From Macrocystis pyrifera (taxonomy: Eukaryota > Sar > Phaeophyceae > Laminariales > Laminariaceae), in NCBI GenBank assembly GCA_031763025.1, contig JASSKH010000031.1, positions 4,079,783 through 4,143,782 of the forward strand: a stretch of 64,000 nt of DNA. Direction: 5' to 3'. The stretch's first letter is position 1. Each line of letters starts with the position of its first letter. The position numbers were made by a program, and so were the translations under genes. Under the pieces are notes generated by a model that ran no database searches, was not told the origin of the DNA, and was given only the letters and a program-made list of their open reading frames with translations. Positions 1-11,441 of the stretch are shown here, in pieces.

Positions 1-199
1 CGTTGAGACCGGTGCATGCATCACATTCGCACCAACACATGTCATTTATGAAACAGGGTTTAAATCCTCCCACGACTCGAAATGCGCTATCCTGAATTTT
101 GCACAATCAAAAACGATACATCTGTTGTTGCGTTAATACCAGTTGCCAACTACCAGTTAGACCACAATTTGACACATCATGCCTACGTCGTAGATTACC
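1..199 (+). repeat. Left flank of satellite, copy I of tandem duplication
   Basis: Unique-looking, non-coding sequence that is repeated at about 23055-23285 (shared words include GCGTTAATACCAG and CACAATTTGAC). In both copies it leads directly into the C-tract satellite. The match fixes the left end of an old ~23 kb tandem duplication, whose first unit may begin before the window. Confidence 0.7.
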
Positions 200-662
200 A
201 TTCCTGAATATAGATTTTAGTTGCGCCCCTCCCCTCCTTTTACCCCTTGTGAGCCCTTTTTCAGATGTTCTTTACTGAAGGGTTTGAGCACTAACTACTG
301 CTGTAGCGATTAGACTAGAGTCGTGCCCCCCTCCTCTTAAACCTTAGCTCGTTTACAGCTGCCTTGAACCAAGTTTTTGAAGACAAACTACTTGGAACAT
401 GACTTTTTATAGGGTGGTACCCGCCCCGAATGGCCCTCGAGCCACATGGACCTTCTTTACAAGCACGGTTCAGGGACGAACTACTTGAAATTAGACTAGG
501 ACCTTGCCTCCCTCCCTGAGCTCTTTCAGATGGTTCAATTGCCTACGTTTTGGGCACTACTATACCTTCTAGCAACTCGACTACAATGATCGTGATCTTC
601 CCACCTCTTAACTCTTCAACCTTTTTAGAGCACTATTCAACCAACTTTCGGAGACAAACTAC

Positions 663-769
663 TACGGGGGGCCATAGTAAATAAGACTAAATATTTTAGA
701 TTAAAAGTAGGTAAATATATAGGTTTTTGTGTATACCGTAGGTTCTATTTACTATAGTCCCCCGTAATA
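663..769 (-). mobile_element. MITE-1 copy 1 (foldback, TA target)
   Basis: Small foldback element with terminal inverted repeats of ~25 bp (CGGGGGGCCATAGTAAAT at the left, ATTTACTATAGTCCCCCG at the right) around an A/T-rich core. Core orientation is reverse relative to copy 4. It sits inside a satellite C monomer after ACAAACTAC. No coding capacity. Confidence 0.85.
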
Positions 770-1251
770 CATACTCGGACTTAGACTAGGATGCCCCCCC
801 CCCCCCCCCCCCCCCCCCCGAATAACCGATAAGCCACATGGAGCTGCTTTCCAATCAATTTTCGGGAACAACCTACTCTCACTACTGCAGACAGGGGTCG
901 TGTCGCTTCCCCCCCTCATAACCCTTAGCCCTTTCAGAGGCGTTTTTCAAGTACCTTTTGGGCACTAACTACCATTGGTAGTAATGAGACTCGAATCGTG
1001 CCTCCTCCCCCTCATAACCTTTCTTCCCTTAAGACTTGCCTTCGCCGTAATTTTCGGAGAATACACGCACGGAACCCTGTAGACTCGGATGGTGATGACC
1101 CTCAGTCTACGTGGAGCTACCTTGCAACCACATGTTGGGAACAAACTACTTATTAGAGTTTCTTTGCATAGGGTCTCTCCCTCCGGTCTAACCCTTCGCC
1201 CCTCTAGAGGTCGTTTTTTACCCAGTTTCAAGCACAACCTACTAGGAACTA

Positions 1252-1358
1252 GTACGGGGGGCTATAGTAAATGGGACCAAAATTTGTTGATGAAAAAAGT
1301 GAAATATAGAGGTTTTTGTGGGTACCGCAGGTCCTACTTACTATGGCCCTCCGTAATA
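1252..1358 (-). mobile_element. MITE-1 copy 2
   Basis: Same foldback element: left end TACGGGGGGCTATAGTAAAT, right end CTTACTATGGCCCTCCGTAA, reverse core orientation. It splits a satellite monomer at GGAACTAG / GACTAGA, so the empty site can be read from neighbouring monomers. Confidence 0.85.
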
Positions 1359-2286
1359 GACTAGACGCGGAATCCCCCTTCCTCTTGACCGCTAACGCCT
1401 GCAAGACCTGCCTTGAAGCAAGTTTATAGAAAATATCTACACGGAATTATACTACTGCGGGATGATGCCCGCAGCCCAATGGCTCTCAGCTCGCATGGAG
1501 GTGCTTTCCAACCACATTTTGAGGACAAACTACTTGAAATTGGAGAAGGATAGTGCCCCCCCCCCCCCCCCCTTAACTCTCGGCCTTTTTAGAGGTTTCG
1601 TTCACCCACGTTTGGGACACTGACTACTATTGACAGGAACGAAACTATTAATAGAATAACCGTGTTCCTCCTGACCCTTCACCCTTATAGAGCCGCCTTG
1701 GACCAACTTTTCGGACGTCAATTACTTGGAATTAGAGTACCATATCACACTAGGGTGATAAGATCACACCCCCTCGGACGATTCTCAAAGCTGGGTTTCT
1801 GCACAACGGAGAGGGCGTACCGAGTACGGCGGGCGATGAGTCTAAAGATGCAACCTTCGCGACGAAATATTTCTAGAGGTACCATTTTCGTTGTGTGCGC
1901 CCCCGATGTTTTTGAGGAAACCGGGTCCGAAATTCGTCCCAGGGGGTGTGATATGTTATCACCCAGTGTGATACGGTAAGATAGCGCCCCTGACGACCCT
2001 CAAAGTCACGCGGAGCTGATTTTCCAACGATGTGTCGGGCACAAACTACTTTGGGAATATGGCAGGATCGTGATTCCCCCTGCTCCTAACCCCTAACCCC
2101 GTTTTAGCGCTGCCTTGAACCAAGGTTTCGGAAATAAAGTTCTTGGAATCGCTGTAGACTAGGATGGTACCCGCCTCCCAATAAACCTCAATCCACATGG
2201 CGCGGCTTTGCTACCGCTTCTCAGGGACAGCATGCTTGAAATTAGTCTACTATTAATACTGGGATATCCCCCCCCCCCCCCCTCTA

Positions 2287-2812
2287 TTATCTACCTGGTA
2301 CATGTATAGGTTGGGTTGGCGTCGGTTGGCGACGACGCTGTAAAACACGCCTCTCACTGCGTGAGCTAGACCGCCAGGGTACCGTTTTTTTCAACTTTAT
2401 TTTCGGCGGTTACCACGGCTGGCGGTCGAGCTAGATCATTTTCGTGCGGGGATAACCTTTGCTCCGCACAAGGGGGATGATCGTATCACGTACTAATAGT
2501 GTGTATATGCTAAGACACCCACGCGGCAGCTATAGATAGTAAACCCATTGCTGCCTCCGCAAGTGGCCACACCAGAAATTAAATCAATTCATTGATGCTG
2601 TCCTCCATATGCAAGAAAATCCGTCTCTAAAGCGGTTCTTAGTAGGATGCAACTCACCCTTCATGCGACTCGCCCAACACCTCACGGCGCTTCTCGCTTG
2701 GTGCAAGCAATGTCTGCCTGATCGGTGAAAACCCGACGGGCTCCGTACCTGCATTGTAGGGATGCGAAGGTCTATGGTCATACGACTACGGCCATGCATG
2801 ATAATGAGTACC
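2287..2812 (+). repeat. ~500 bp dispersed repeat (R500), full-length copy
   Basis: Best full-length copy of a ~500 bp repeat that recurs in whole or part about 14 times in the window. Landmarks in order: GGTTGGGTTGGCGTCGGTTG, a hairpin CTCACTGCGTGAG, a GTGCGG/CCGCAC inverted pair, GGATGATCGTATCACGTA, and a 3' part with AAACCCGACG, GCATTGTAGGGATGCGA and ACGGCCATGCATGATAAT. No protein similarity or pol III box set that I trust. It interrupts the satellite array. Its class is undetermined: non-autonomous transposon, SINE or fragment of a larger element. Confidence 0.75.
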
Positions 2813-3429
2813 CCCGCCCTCCCCCCCCTCGTAACCCTTACCTGGTAGTCCTTTTGGAGGTGTTTTCGCTCACGTTTGAAGCACTACGTACTCATAATTA
2901 GACAACAATCGTAACCCCCTCTCTCCATAACCCCTACCCCTGTTCGAGCTGCCTCAACTTGCGAAGATCAACCATTTTGAATTAGATTAGGATGGTGCCA
3001 GTCCAATAACAATCAAGCCGCATGAAGCTGCTTTGCGACCACTTTTTCGGGTACAAAATGCTCGAAATTAGACTAGGATAGTGTCCGTCCCCACCCTCTT
3101 AACGCTTAGCCCTTTCAGAGGTGCTTCTCACCCACGTTGGAGCTTTAATTACTCAGAACCAGAACAGAATCGTGATGCCCAGTCCTCTTAACCCGTAACC
3201 ATTTGAAAGTCACCTTGCACCAACTTCCACGAGGTAAAACGCTTAGAATTAGACTAGGATGGTGCCCCCCCCTCCCCCTAGTGACCCTCGCGCCACAAAG
3301 AGTTGCTTTGCAAACTCTTTTCTGGGACAAACTCTTCTTGGAAGTACGACTATTAATAGGGCGGTGTCTCTTTTTTTCCCCTCCCCTTTCACCCTTGGCC
3401 TTTTTAGAGGTGTTTTTTACCCACGTACC

Positions 3430-3537
3430 ATTACGGGGGTCCATAGTAAACAGGACCAAATACTGTGAGTAAAAATAAGTATATATATAGGATTTTGTGC
3501 GGACCGCAGGTCCTATTTACTATGGCCCCCCGTAATG
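3430..3537 (-). mobile_element. MITE-1 copy 3
   Basis: Foldback element, left end TTACGGGGGTCCATAGTAAA, right end TTTACTATGGCCCCCCGTAA, reverse core orientation. It replaces part of a B monomer and is followed by CTAGGAATTACACTAG, the normal monomer tail. Confidence 0.85.
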
Positions 3538-4048
3538 CTAGGAATTACACTAGAGCCGTGCTCTGCCCCTCCTCTTAATCCCTACCCCCTTGGAGACCCG
3601 CCGAGAACCAAGTTTTGGGGAACTAACCGCGAGGAATTCGCTTAGGATGCCCCCACCCTAGTTAATGACCCTCATCCTACATGGAGCTCTGCTTTGCTGC
3701 CAATTTCCGGTGACAATCTACTAGAAGTTCGACCAGGACATTATCCGTAACCACTTCGTTGACACAAACTACTACTGCTGTAGGAAGTATAATACAATCG
3801 TGCTCCCCCCCTCCTGTTAACCCCCGATCTCTTTAAAGGCTTCCTTTCACCAACTTTTGGAGAAACAGCTACTTGGAAATAGGCCAAGATGGTGCCCCCC
3901 CCCGCTAATGATTTTCAAAGTACACAGACCTGCTCGGCAACCGCATTTCGGTGACAAACTACTTAAAAATCAGACTAGAATTGTCCCCGCCTCCCCGCCC
4001 TTAGCCCGTTTGGGGATGTTTTTCGCCCACTTTCTTGGCATAAACTAG

Positions 4049-4162
4049 TATTACGGGGGACCATAGTAAATAGGACCTACGGTACACACAAAAAAAAAAC
4101 TATAAATTTACCTATTTTTCCTATCAATATTTGGTCCTATTTACTGTGGCCCCCCGTAATAC
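4049..4162 (+). mobile_element. MITE-1 copy 4, reference orientation
   Basis: Cleanest TA-bounded copy: TA | TTACGGGGGACC ... CCCCCGTAA | TA, inserted in the B-monomer sequence AACTACTAGGAATT at the TA. Immediately right of it are TACCAGGTA and TACAGTA, both TA-bounded microinsertions at the same spot, which suggests repeated insertion and excision at one target. Confidence 0.9.
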
Positions 4163-4614
4163 CAGGTACTACAGTAGGCAGGAATTAGGCTAGAATCGTG
4201 CTCTCCCCCCCTCTCAGCCTCTAATCCCTTTTAGAGCTTGCCTTCAACCGAGTGTTGCGGAAACTGACTAGGAATTAGACTAGGATGGTGCCCCCACGCT
4301 GATGACCCTCAACGTTTCGGAGACAGAGTACTTGAGATTAGACTAGAACAATGTCCCTCCCCTCCCTCCTAACCCTGAGCCCATTTAGAGATGTTTTTTT
4401 GCTCACATTGTTTGCACGAACTACTTGGAATTATAGTAGAATCGTGCTCCCCCCTGAGCTTGACCCCTACTCCCTTTAATGGCTGCCTTGAACCAAGTTT
4501 TGGAAACTTAACTACCTGGAACTAGACTAGGACGGTGCTCCCCCCCAAAGGCACTGTTGTCACATGGAGGTAGGTGCTCCACAACCATCGGGGACAAAAT
4601 ACCTGTGAGGCGTT

Positions 4615-4845
4615 TTACGCTAGAATCACGCTAATTTTCCTGAGGCTCCTCACTTGACCTTAAGGAGCTCCATACCTCACCCGAAAACTGACTTCAGCAA
4701 AAATCAAATCGCTTCCCGATGAATAATCCCCCGGCCCAAATAGAATAATTTTTTTGAAACAAGATTTTCATTCGGACGATTTCGCGTTAAGGAGCCCCGT
4801 CATTCAGAAAACGTCTCGGCGGAAATGTGCTACCTATATCGTCCT
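4615..4845 (+). mobile_element. MITE-2 copy 1 (~230 bp)
   Basis: Member of a second small non-coding family (also at 37763-38010 and 59111-59336). Shared internal words are GAGGCTCCTCACTT, AATACCTCACCCGAAAACTGA-like text and GAAACAAGATT; the ends are imperfect inverted repeats around CTAC.ATAAAGGTTCACGC. It interrupts the satellite array. Ends are approximate. Confidence 0.65.
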
Positions 4846-5219
4846 GCAATTAGGCCAGAATCGTCCCGACTTCCCCTCCCTTAGCCCTTCCAGAGCTAGT
4901 CTTTCCCGCGTTTCGGGTAGACAGTAATCGGAATCAGACAAGATTTGTGACTTGCCCTCCCCTACCCCTTCTGGAGCGTCCTCGAAGCCACCTTCTGGGA
5001 ATGCATCACTTGGAATTGCCGTAAACTAGTGTATGATGGTGCCCACCCCACAAATACACTCAAGTCACATGGAGCTGCTCTGCAACCACCGTTCGGGGGT
5101 TAGCTGCTTGGAGTTAGGATAGACAGTGCCCCACTCTACCGGACAGGACCCTTGAGCTAGACAGAGCTGCTTTGTAACCACATTTCCAGGACGAGGTACT
5201 TCGAATTACATGAGCATCG

Positions 5220-5250
<31 letters not shown>

Positions 5251-5429
5251 AGCCCTTGCACTTTCACTGGTAGCGCTTTTAGAGTTGTTTTACACTCACG
5301 TTTCGAGCTGTAACAGCTTGAAACTAGAACAGAATCGCGATTCTCCGTCGTCTTAACCCGTCGCCATTTAAAAGCTGCCTTGCTCCAAATTTTCTGACCT
5401 GACATCAAGTATTTGGGATCAGACCAGGA

Positions 5430-5469
<40 letters not shown>

Positions 5470-5702
5470 CCAAATGACCCTCAAGCCACACAGAGCTGCT
5501 CTGCAAACATTTTTCGGGGACAAATTTCTTGAAATCAGACTAAGACAGCGCCCTTCCCCCCTATTAACCCTTGGCTCTTAAAGAGGTGTGGGCACTAACT
5601 ACTACCTGGTATGAAATATACTATTAATATATTCGTGCCCCCCCTCCTCTTAATTCTTGTAGGGTGGCTTCGATCAACGTTTACATTTACTGTAACTACT
5701 TA

Positions 5703-5765
5703 AACATATATATATATATATACAATACAATACAATATGCACACACATGTATGTATATACGTATT
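5703..5765. repeat. AT-rich microsatellite
   Basis: A TA dinucleotide run followed by imperfect ATACA and ATGTATATAC repeats inside the satellite array. Confidence 0.8.
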
Positions 5766-6601
5766 TTTTTGCACCCTCCGGCGGATTAGTGAAAATAAGA
5801 CTCATACAGGGATGGTGCCCCCCCCCCCCCCCCAGGGCCCCTCAAGCCACATGGAACTCCTTCGTAACCACTTTTTGGGGACAACTTACTTGGAAATAGA
5901 CTAGAATCGTGCCCCCCCCCCGCCCTTAACCCCTAGCAGGTATCCCCTTTCGTAGTGTTTGTTTGTCAACCCACGTTTTGGGAACCACAGCAAGCACTAG
6001 AGATTCGGCAAGATTCGGGCTCCCCTCTCCTCTTAACCTTCGTCTCTGTTCGAATTGCGTTGACCCATCTTTTCAGAGATTTCGTGCTTGGAATTACACT
6101 AAAGTAGTGCCCCCCCCAAAATATACTCTCGAAGAGCGTAGAGATGCTTTGCAACCACCTTTCGGCGACAAAATACGTGAATCTGGACTGAGATCGTGCT
6201 CCCCCCTCTCCTGAACCCCCAGCTGCCTTCAGAGCTGCTTTGAACCTGCTTTGGGAATTTAATTGCTTGCAGATATACTACTTGGGGATGGTGCTCCCTC
6301 CCTGAAATGACCCTCGAGCCACGTTGAAACGTCTTTGCTAACACTTTTCGTGACGAGCTAATTGAAATTAGAATAGAGTCGTGTCTCCCCGCTCCCCCCT
6401 TGGGAACTCGCGCAGAAGATTATTTGTGACTGCCGTCAACTTGTGTGCGTAGGTGAACGGTATACGTCGGACTTGAGAAAACTTGGAAGCAAATCCTTCT
6501 TGTTTTGGTGCCATTGGAATTTGAAGCTAGCGCAATACTAATTATAAGTCTATTTCGCTTTTTCACCCCATCATGACCCCCTGTATGCGCAATTCCTGGC
6601 C

Positions 6602-6745
6602 CAATTCCCCGCTGCTGCCACCGCCGCCACTGCCGCTGCTGCTGATGCTGCCTGCTGGTGCTGTTTGCTGCTTGCTGCTTGCTGCTGCTGCTGCTGCTGC
6701 TGCTTGCTGCGGCTGCTTTGCTGCAACTGCTTTGCTTTGATGCTT
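6602..6745. repeat. (GCT)n triplet tract abutting a 3' splice site
   Basis: Interrupted GCT/CTG triplet run. Frames across it read as poly-Q, poly-A or poly-C, which I treat as artefacts. It ends about 20 bp before the CATAG acceptor of the exon at 6766. The paralogous exon at 28771 is preceded by a shorter GCT run, so the association is old. Confidence 0.8.
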
Positions 6746-6765
6746 TGCTGCTGTTTGTTCCATAG

Positions 6766-6852
6766 GAGTCGGAGCTGCCTCTGCTCAAGACCTCCGGAAA
6801 GGTCAAGTTCGATGTCAAAGGATGGCATGAAGCTTACACCGATGGCGGCATC
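6766..6852 (+). CDS. Modular exon a, copy I (unrecognised protein)
   Basis: An 87 bp, 29-codon exon bounded by CCATAG and GTAAGTG, phase 0 at both ends. It reads ESELPLLKTSGKV then KFDVKGWHEAYTDGGI. The copy at 28771-28857 differs at only five residues and has the same borders, which supports real coding. Together with exon b (7506) it forms the tail or middle of a gene whose 5' exons lie left of the window. By comparison with the second unit, the missing 5' part may be the secreted-protein first exon seen at 18725 and 57035; that link is inferred from order and phase only. I recognise no domain. The pattern of short phase-0 exons with GG-S/D-L motifs suggests a repeat protein. Confidence 0.65.
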
Positions 6853-7027
6853 GTAAGTGTTCCGATGTTTGTCGGTGCTGGTTCGGCGCTGTCTACTTAA
6901 GGCTGCCGTGAAAATTTGCACCTGGTACCATACTATGTACCGACGGAGCGAGTCATTACTTCAAACGGCCGCCTCCAAATATGGGGCATGTCTCACTCTG
7001 TTGAGCGGGGTGAGGCAGAGTACCGCC

Positions 7028-7137
7028 TATTACTGGGGTCCATAGTTAATAGGACCTATGGCATAAATAAAAAACCTGTATGTTTAACTATTTTTACTAA
7101 CAATATTTGGTCCCGTTAACTATGGTCCCCCGTAATA
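7028..7137 (+). mobile_element. MITE-1 copy 5
   Basis: TATTACTGGGGTCCATAGTT at the left and AACTATGGTCCCCCGTAATA at the right, forward core. It lies in the intron between exons a and b; the second unit has an independent MITE-1 copy in the same intron (28892). Confidence 0.9.
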
Positions 7138-7505
7138 GCAAATATGACGCTGGAGATTCGTGCCGTCCTATGCATACCCGAATTTTCCTCATATTTTTAT
7201 TTTTAGGTTTTTGTGCCATCTACCAGCGCATCCAGTTGACGAAGTTAATTTAATGCTTACCACCACGAGATCGTAACAATGGCGAGTTAACCTTATCGAC
7301 GAATTATTGTGTTGACAATACATCATTTTCCATCCGCAACGTCTAGCTCAACCCTCGATCGCCCGGAGCCAGCAGGAAGAAGAAGCCGCGAACGGAAATG
7401 GAACGAGGGGGTTGTTTTCCTGCATGTTTACGTTGACTTAATTTATGTTGACTCCGTACCCTCCCTGTGCATGCCGCACTGCATGAACACACGACACGCG
7501 TGCAG

Positions 7506-7607
7506 GAGGATAAAGAAGGTGTTGTCCAAGTCTTGGAGGGCGGCAGCTTAGACTCCGTACAGGCTGTTCACTACGCGCCCAGCATCATGGTAGTCGCCGA
7601 CCAGGAG
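7506..7607 (+). CDS. Modular exon b, copy I (unrecognised protein)
   Basis: A 102 bp, 34-codon exon bounded by GTGCAG and GTAAGA, phase 0 at both ends. It reads EDKEGVVQVLEGGSLDSV then QAVHYAPSIMVVADQE. The paralogue at 29189-29290 keeps length, borders and phase, with EDKE, VQVL, GG.L and VVAD conserved. The exon is followed directly by a TA microsatellite at the 5' end of the next intron. No further downstream exon of this copy could be found before 11 kb. Function unknown. Confidence 0.65.
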
Positions 7608-7611
7608 GTAA

Positions 7612-7612
7612 G

Positions 7613-7648
<36 letters not shown>

Positions 7649-7655
7649 TTATATG
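7612..7655. repeat. (TA)n microsatellite in intron
   Basis: TA run with a GTATATATTTATA tail, starting four bases inside the intron donor after exon b. It is absent from the paralogous intron at 29291. Confidence 0.85.
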
Positions 7656-7659
7656 CCAT

Positions 7660-8094
7660 ACATGATCTCCTTAATTCGTTTCCACTTCTGTAACTTGGGA
7701 GTAGCTGCCAGTCCGTATATTGCAGCAGTGTGTATGTGATCTACAGCAGTGCCCGTCCTCTGACACAGGAATTTTCCTTACCCAGGCTACACAGTTTTTG
7801 GCAGTTAATACAATGTTTGCCACCCAACAATCAGACAAACATCGATATACCGTTAACATACATGCCTACCATGGAGAAAGGGTGTGCTCAACGCGGACGA
7901 AAGTCTTCAGTATTAACCGCTACATAATTTATTTTTTCCCCCTCCGGAATCTAACTTTTATATATTCCAGGTATATTTTATTTTCCCGGAAATCTAATAA
8001 TATATATTTTTTCAAAACGCGCACCCGACGTTATGACATCGCGCCGCCCCACAAAGTTGAGAATCGACCACTCGATCGGTTGGAGTTACGGATG
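7660..8094. other. Non-coding; partial match to 29480-29600
   Basis: The 7790-7890 part (GCCACCC...CAA, GAGAAAGGGTGTGCTC) matches 29500-29580, continuing the unit I / unit II alignment past exon b. No coding exon is recognised. Confidence 0.5.
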
Positions 8095-8300
8095 GCATGC
8101 TCGTATTACAGTAACAATTTTGTACAGTTCCAGGCTTGGTCTCTTGTGAGACTTTTTGTTGAGGAGAAGGCCGGCGATTTGTTCACCGATAGGAGAAGGC
8201 ATGCTCGTATTACAGTAACAAATTTGTACAATTTCAGGCTTGGTTTCTTATGAGACTTTTTGTTTAGGAGAAGGCCGGCGATTTGTCTACCGATCTGGCC
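8095..8300. repeat. Direct tandem duplication, 2 x 104 bp
   Basis: GCATGCTCGTATTACAGTAA begins at 8095 and again at 8199; each copy carries CCAGGCTTGGT or TCAGGCTTGGT and AGGAGAAGGCCGGCGATTTG. The few differences suggest recent duplication. Each unit contains a TTTCAGG-like acceptor, so duplicated 3' splice sites are possible. Confidence 0.85.
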
Positions 8301-9200
8301 TGTCTTTATACGTTTGAACGTGGGAGAAAGGAAGTACGAGAGTTGTGTCGTCCTTCAAGCATGACACGAGAGTATGTTAGTCCCGGAAGAACCGCACGGA
8401 GACACGCCGCAACACTGCCAGGTAAAGGCGTTCGTTCCGGGTGCCTCACACCGCAATCGCATACCTCAGCGCCGTATCACCATCGGAGGGGTACGGAATA
8501 TCGTACACGACGTTCCCACGGGACAACCAACGGTGGCAGAACCCCTAATCAACTAGCCTACAAGTTTGGGGACAACAAGGAATGGAAGGAACTCGCCAAA
8601 AGGATACGAATCAAACGAGCGACGACATTGACATCAGAGAAGGGTCAACGAGCATGGGTGTGATATCATGCCGCAGCAGAGAGAGACCCCATTGATCACT
8701 AACTCTATACGAAATAACCTCCGACGCGATGTTACGACAGTAATCTGCAACAGAAAATAGGGGACGCCAGCAGGGTGGATCCCTTTACGGGAAAGCCTCA
8801 TTGTTGTGTGGGGAGACGGTGATTGAGTATCACTCCGTGAGCGATATCGCAGCTCTACAACAGCACGACAAAGTAGAAATAGGCTCGGAAAAAACAGACC
8901 ATCCCGGCCGCCCATCGTTGGTAGCGAGGTGTACCGTCGACAACGGCATCAGTTTTGTCAGCGTTTATTTTACCGGGGTAGCTACTCTCTGCGACGAGAT
9001 GCCGCGTTGATTGTCAGGCAATTAACTCGGGGGTAGTTCTTTGCCCTTAGTCTCGTTTCGGGGACAAAGCACTCAATTTCTGAAGTGGTTTGTCCCCAAC
9101 ACGGGATGCAGTCCTAAATCCCTTTAGGAGCGATGCTACAATTGTGGTAGCAGCTTAAGGCCATTTTTGTTCAGACTGTCGATGCATGCTAAGGCAGTAG
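8301..9200. other. Unassigned stretch, no recognised gene
   Basis: A 126-codon plus-strand frame (8283-8663) and a basic second frame (8374-8556) exist, but neither has a family motif, paralogue in the window or convincing splice context. The stretch is not part of the satellite. It could be a decayed gene or element; I cannot tell which. Confidence 0.4.
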
Positions 9201-9204
9201 CTGC

Positions 9205-9400
9205 TGCACCATTTTCTTACTATATAATTCTTCTGAGGCTCCTTTCTCACTTGAGGAGTTCTGAATACCACCTAAAGAAAAAAACGCCCCCAAGAAAAAA
9301 TAATTGCCCTAAACCCGACAAGCAAATCGATCCCATGACCTTTTCGGTCCGTGTCGATATTTTTGGTTGAAAAACGAAACGGTATTCCCATTGACGTTAG
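9205..9400 (+). mobile_element. Possible diverged MITE-2
   Basis: CTTCTGAGGCTCC, TCACTTGAGGAGTTCTGAAT and CCTAAACCCGAC resemble the internal order of MITE-2, but the ends are not resolved. Confidence 0.3.
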
Positions 9401-9589
9401 GCAGTAGTTCATCTGTTGAGAAGCCCCATCAGTCCTGTGCATATATATAGAAACAGTTTGGCCCATAAAGTGCTACGAGCCTATCGTACAATGCATGCGA
9501 CCGACCGACGGCTCCATAACCAAAAACAAGTGTTTTCACGGTACTGTTCGTGGTATACTTACGATTAGTAGGCTTCGACATCGGTCATC

Positions 9590-10790
9590 GGGTTTTGGGC
9601 TTTTTTAAAAACTTTTTTTTTTCTTCGTTCGACCCTTTTAGGGCAAACTTCAGTCGCGTTTTGGGGACAACATACTTAATAAACGAGAAACAGGGAACAT
9701 AAAAAAAAATAAAAAGTTGACTGCAAAACCAGATGCCTCCCGGGTGGGGATGGCTCACATGATCGCGAGAAGATCTAGAAGAAACGCTGCGGCAGTCCCA
9801 AGCTGGGCCAGAATATTCGTTGGATGCGATTACGTCAGATGTGACGCGGTGACCGAGGCAGGGCAAGGGCAAGGGACAAAGGTGTTGAAAATTGAGGGGT
9901 TTTGGATAAAGGTGCAGAGCTCCTGAAGAGCGCGACTTAATCCTTGCAGAACTGCAGTCGGTCCCGTTCTGGTGATAAGCCAGTCTAATTCTGAGTAGTT
10001 TGTCACCGAAACGGGACTGCGGTTCTAATAAGGGAAAATAACCTTCAGGTGCTATGTATACTCGTAGCACGCGTCCGTGATGGTAGAAATGTTCTTGAAT
10101 CGAATCTCTAACCTTAACAGCCAACCGCCTTGTTTTTTGTTTTTTTTTTTTCCCCCCCAGGAATGAATATGTCGTGTGATGAGTTGCTACAGCAGCAGTT
10201 GTTGTACAGCAGTGCTAATTGAGTGGGTTGTAGTTTTTTTTGTTTGTTAGCTGGGTCAGTGCTATTGAGTGTTGTAGTTTTTTTGTTTGTTTGCTGGGTC
10301 AAGCCGTGAGCACTGCTTGGGAGTAACTACGGTGCGTCCTGCAGTGCTTATTTTGGCTCATGTGCAATTGTGCGGGCGAGGCGGGGTGCATCCTGCACTG
10401 AGTTTAGTTTTGTGTTCGTCGTGACGTTTCAATGCTTCGAGCAAGAAAAGTCGACTTAGATTGTCTAACTTTCAGTGGTTTTGAAGTTTTGTCGGGCATT
10501 GTTTAACAACGAGGTTACCACAATACGGGAGTTCGACTGTTTTTTACGCAGCCCTAGAGCCCATCTTCACGGGGAACACTAAATTTCGTTCAATCAGATG
10601 TAAATTAAGTTAGAAAAAAAAAACCTAGTCAAATTGAAAGAACAGAAAGTCCTCGATATGATAAGATGAGCACTTGAATTAAATTAGAAAAAAATCAAGT
10701 CAAATTGAAAGAGACGAAAGTCCTCGTTAAGATGGGCCCTTAAGCTACGAAACTATTACCACTCGAGTTCCAAGTCTGTCTTCCCCAAAC
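9590..10790. repeat. Non-coding stretch with small tandem repeats and a decayed satellite piece
   Basis: 9620-9680 has a fragment resembling the satellite (CCCTTTTAGGGCAAACTTCA, GGGGACAACATACTT). 10211-10301 is a two-copy ~47 bp repeat ending GCTGGGTCA. 10590-10730 is a two-copy ~75 bp repeat (AGTCAAATTGAAAGA.., GAAAGTCCTCG). No exon is recognised. Confidence 0.6.
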
Positions 10791-11441
10791 TTGGATACAG
10801 TTATATCGAGGTTGAGCGTGGCAGCACCAACCAAAAATGTCAGCAAAAAACGCCTTCTTAGCAGATCACGGGGTCACGAGAGACCAATAGCAGCAGATCA
10901 CTCATCGCGAGCTAGTTTGGTGATCCTGAAAAACAACACGCAGTTTTCGGAAACCTTTGATGTTCGTAGCCTTTCCTCTTTCTGTGCACCAGGCCATGTA
11001 ACACACGTGGGTCACTTTCAGGAAGGGGGAGGAAAATACGAAAAACGTCCTGAGGGTGAAATTGTGTCAAAAACCAAAGAATCGCGATTGAACCGTATCA
11101 TACGTTTCCCGCCCCCGGACGTTTTACGCTTTTTTTTTTTCTCTGCCTGATAGTGGTTTAACGTTGAATGGCAAACACACGTGATCAGGTTTAGAGAGTC
11201 CTAGGGGGAGAACGGGAGCACACACTACGATTCCTCCGTACGTACGTTTCCCGCACTGAACGTTTTGTTTTTTTTTTCTTCGATGACCGTACCTAGTCTG
11301 TTGTCGGAGGGCAAACGTGACAAAAAACTCATATACGCCCCCTTCTTCATCTTTGGAACAATCTGCCCGCCCCCACCTCACCCATCGTCGATATTTTTGC
11401 CACGCCAAACCATGTGTGTGCGCGCTTGGTGTGGGCCACAG

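Larger units (their letters stand above)
200..6418. repeat. Higher-order satellite array 1 (A-B-C monomers)
   Basis: Tandem array of three alternating monomer types of about 85-95 bp. Type A carries CCACATGGAGCTGCTTTGC, type B carries GCACTAACTACTAGGAATT, type C carries GCTGCCTTGAACCAAG. Each starts with a C-rich tract after GACTAGGAT and ends near ACAAACTACTTGGAATTAG. The A-B-C order repeats every ~265-290 bp once inserts are discounted (A monomers near 400, 790, 1080 and 1450). C-runs reach 26 (794-819), 31 (5220-5250) and 35 (5432-5466). The array is interrupted by four MITE-1 copies, one ~500 bp repeat and one MITE-2. Open frames here are short and not conserved between monomers, so I call no gene. 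Confidence 0.85.

Noticed and set aside
200-6418. Possible CRISPR-like array
   Set aside because: Units are contiguous monomers with C-tracts, not short identical repeats separated by unique spacers, in a eukaryotic context.
6420-6921. Gln/Ser/Ala-rich frames on the minus strand
   Set aside because: Products of the GCT repeat next to exon a; the paralogous locus lacks them.
8283-9010. Candidate decayed transposon or gene
   Set aside because: Basic peptides in two frames but no catalytic motif or terminal repeat; kept only as unassigned.
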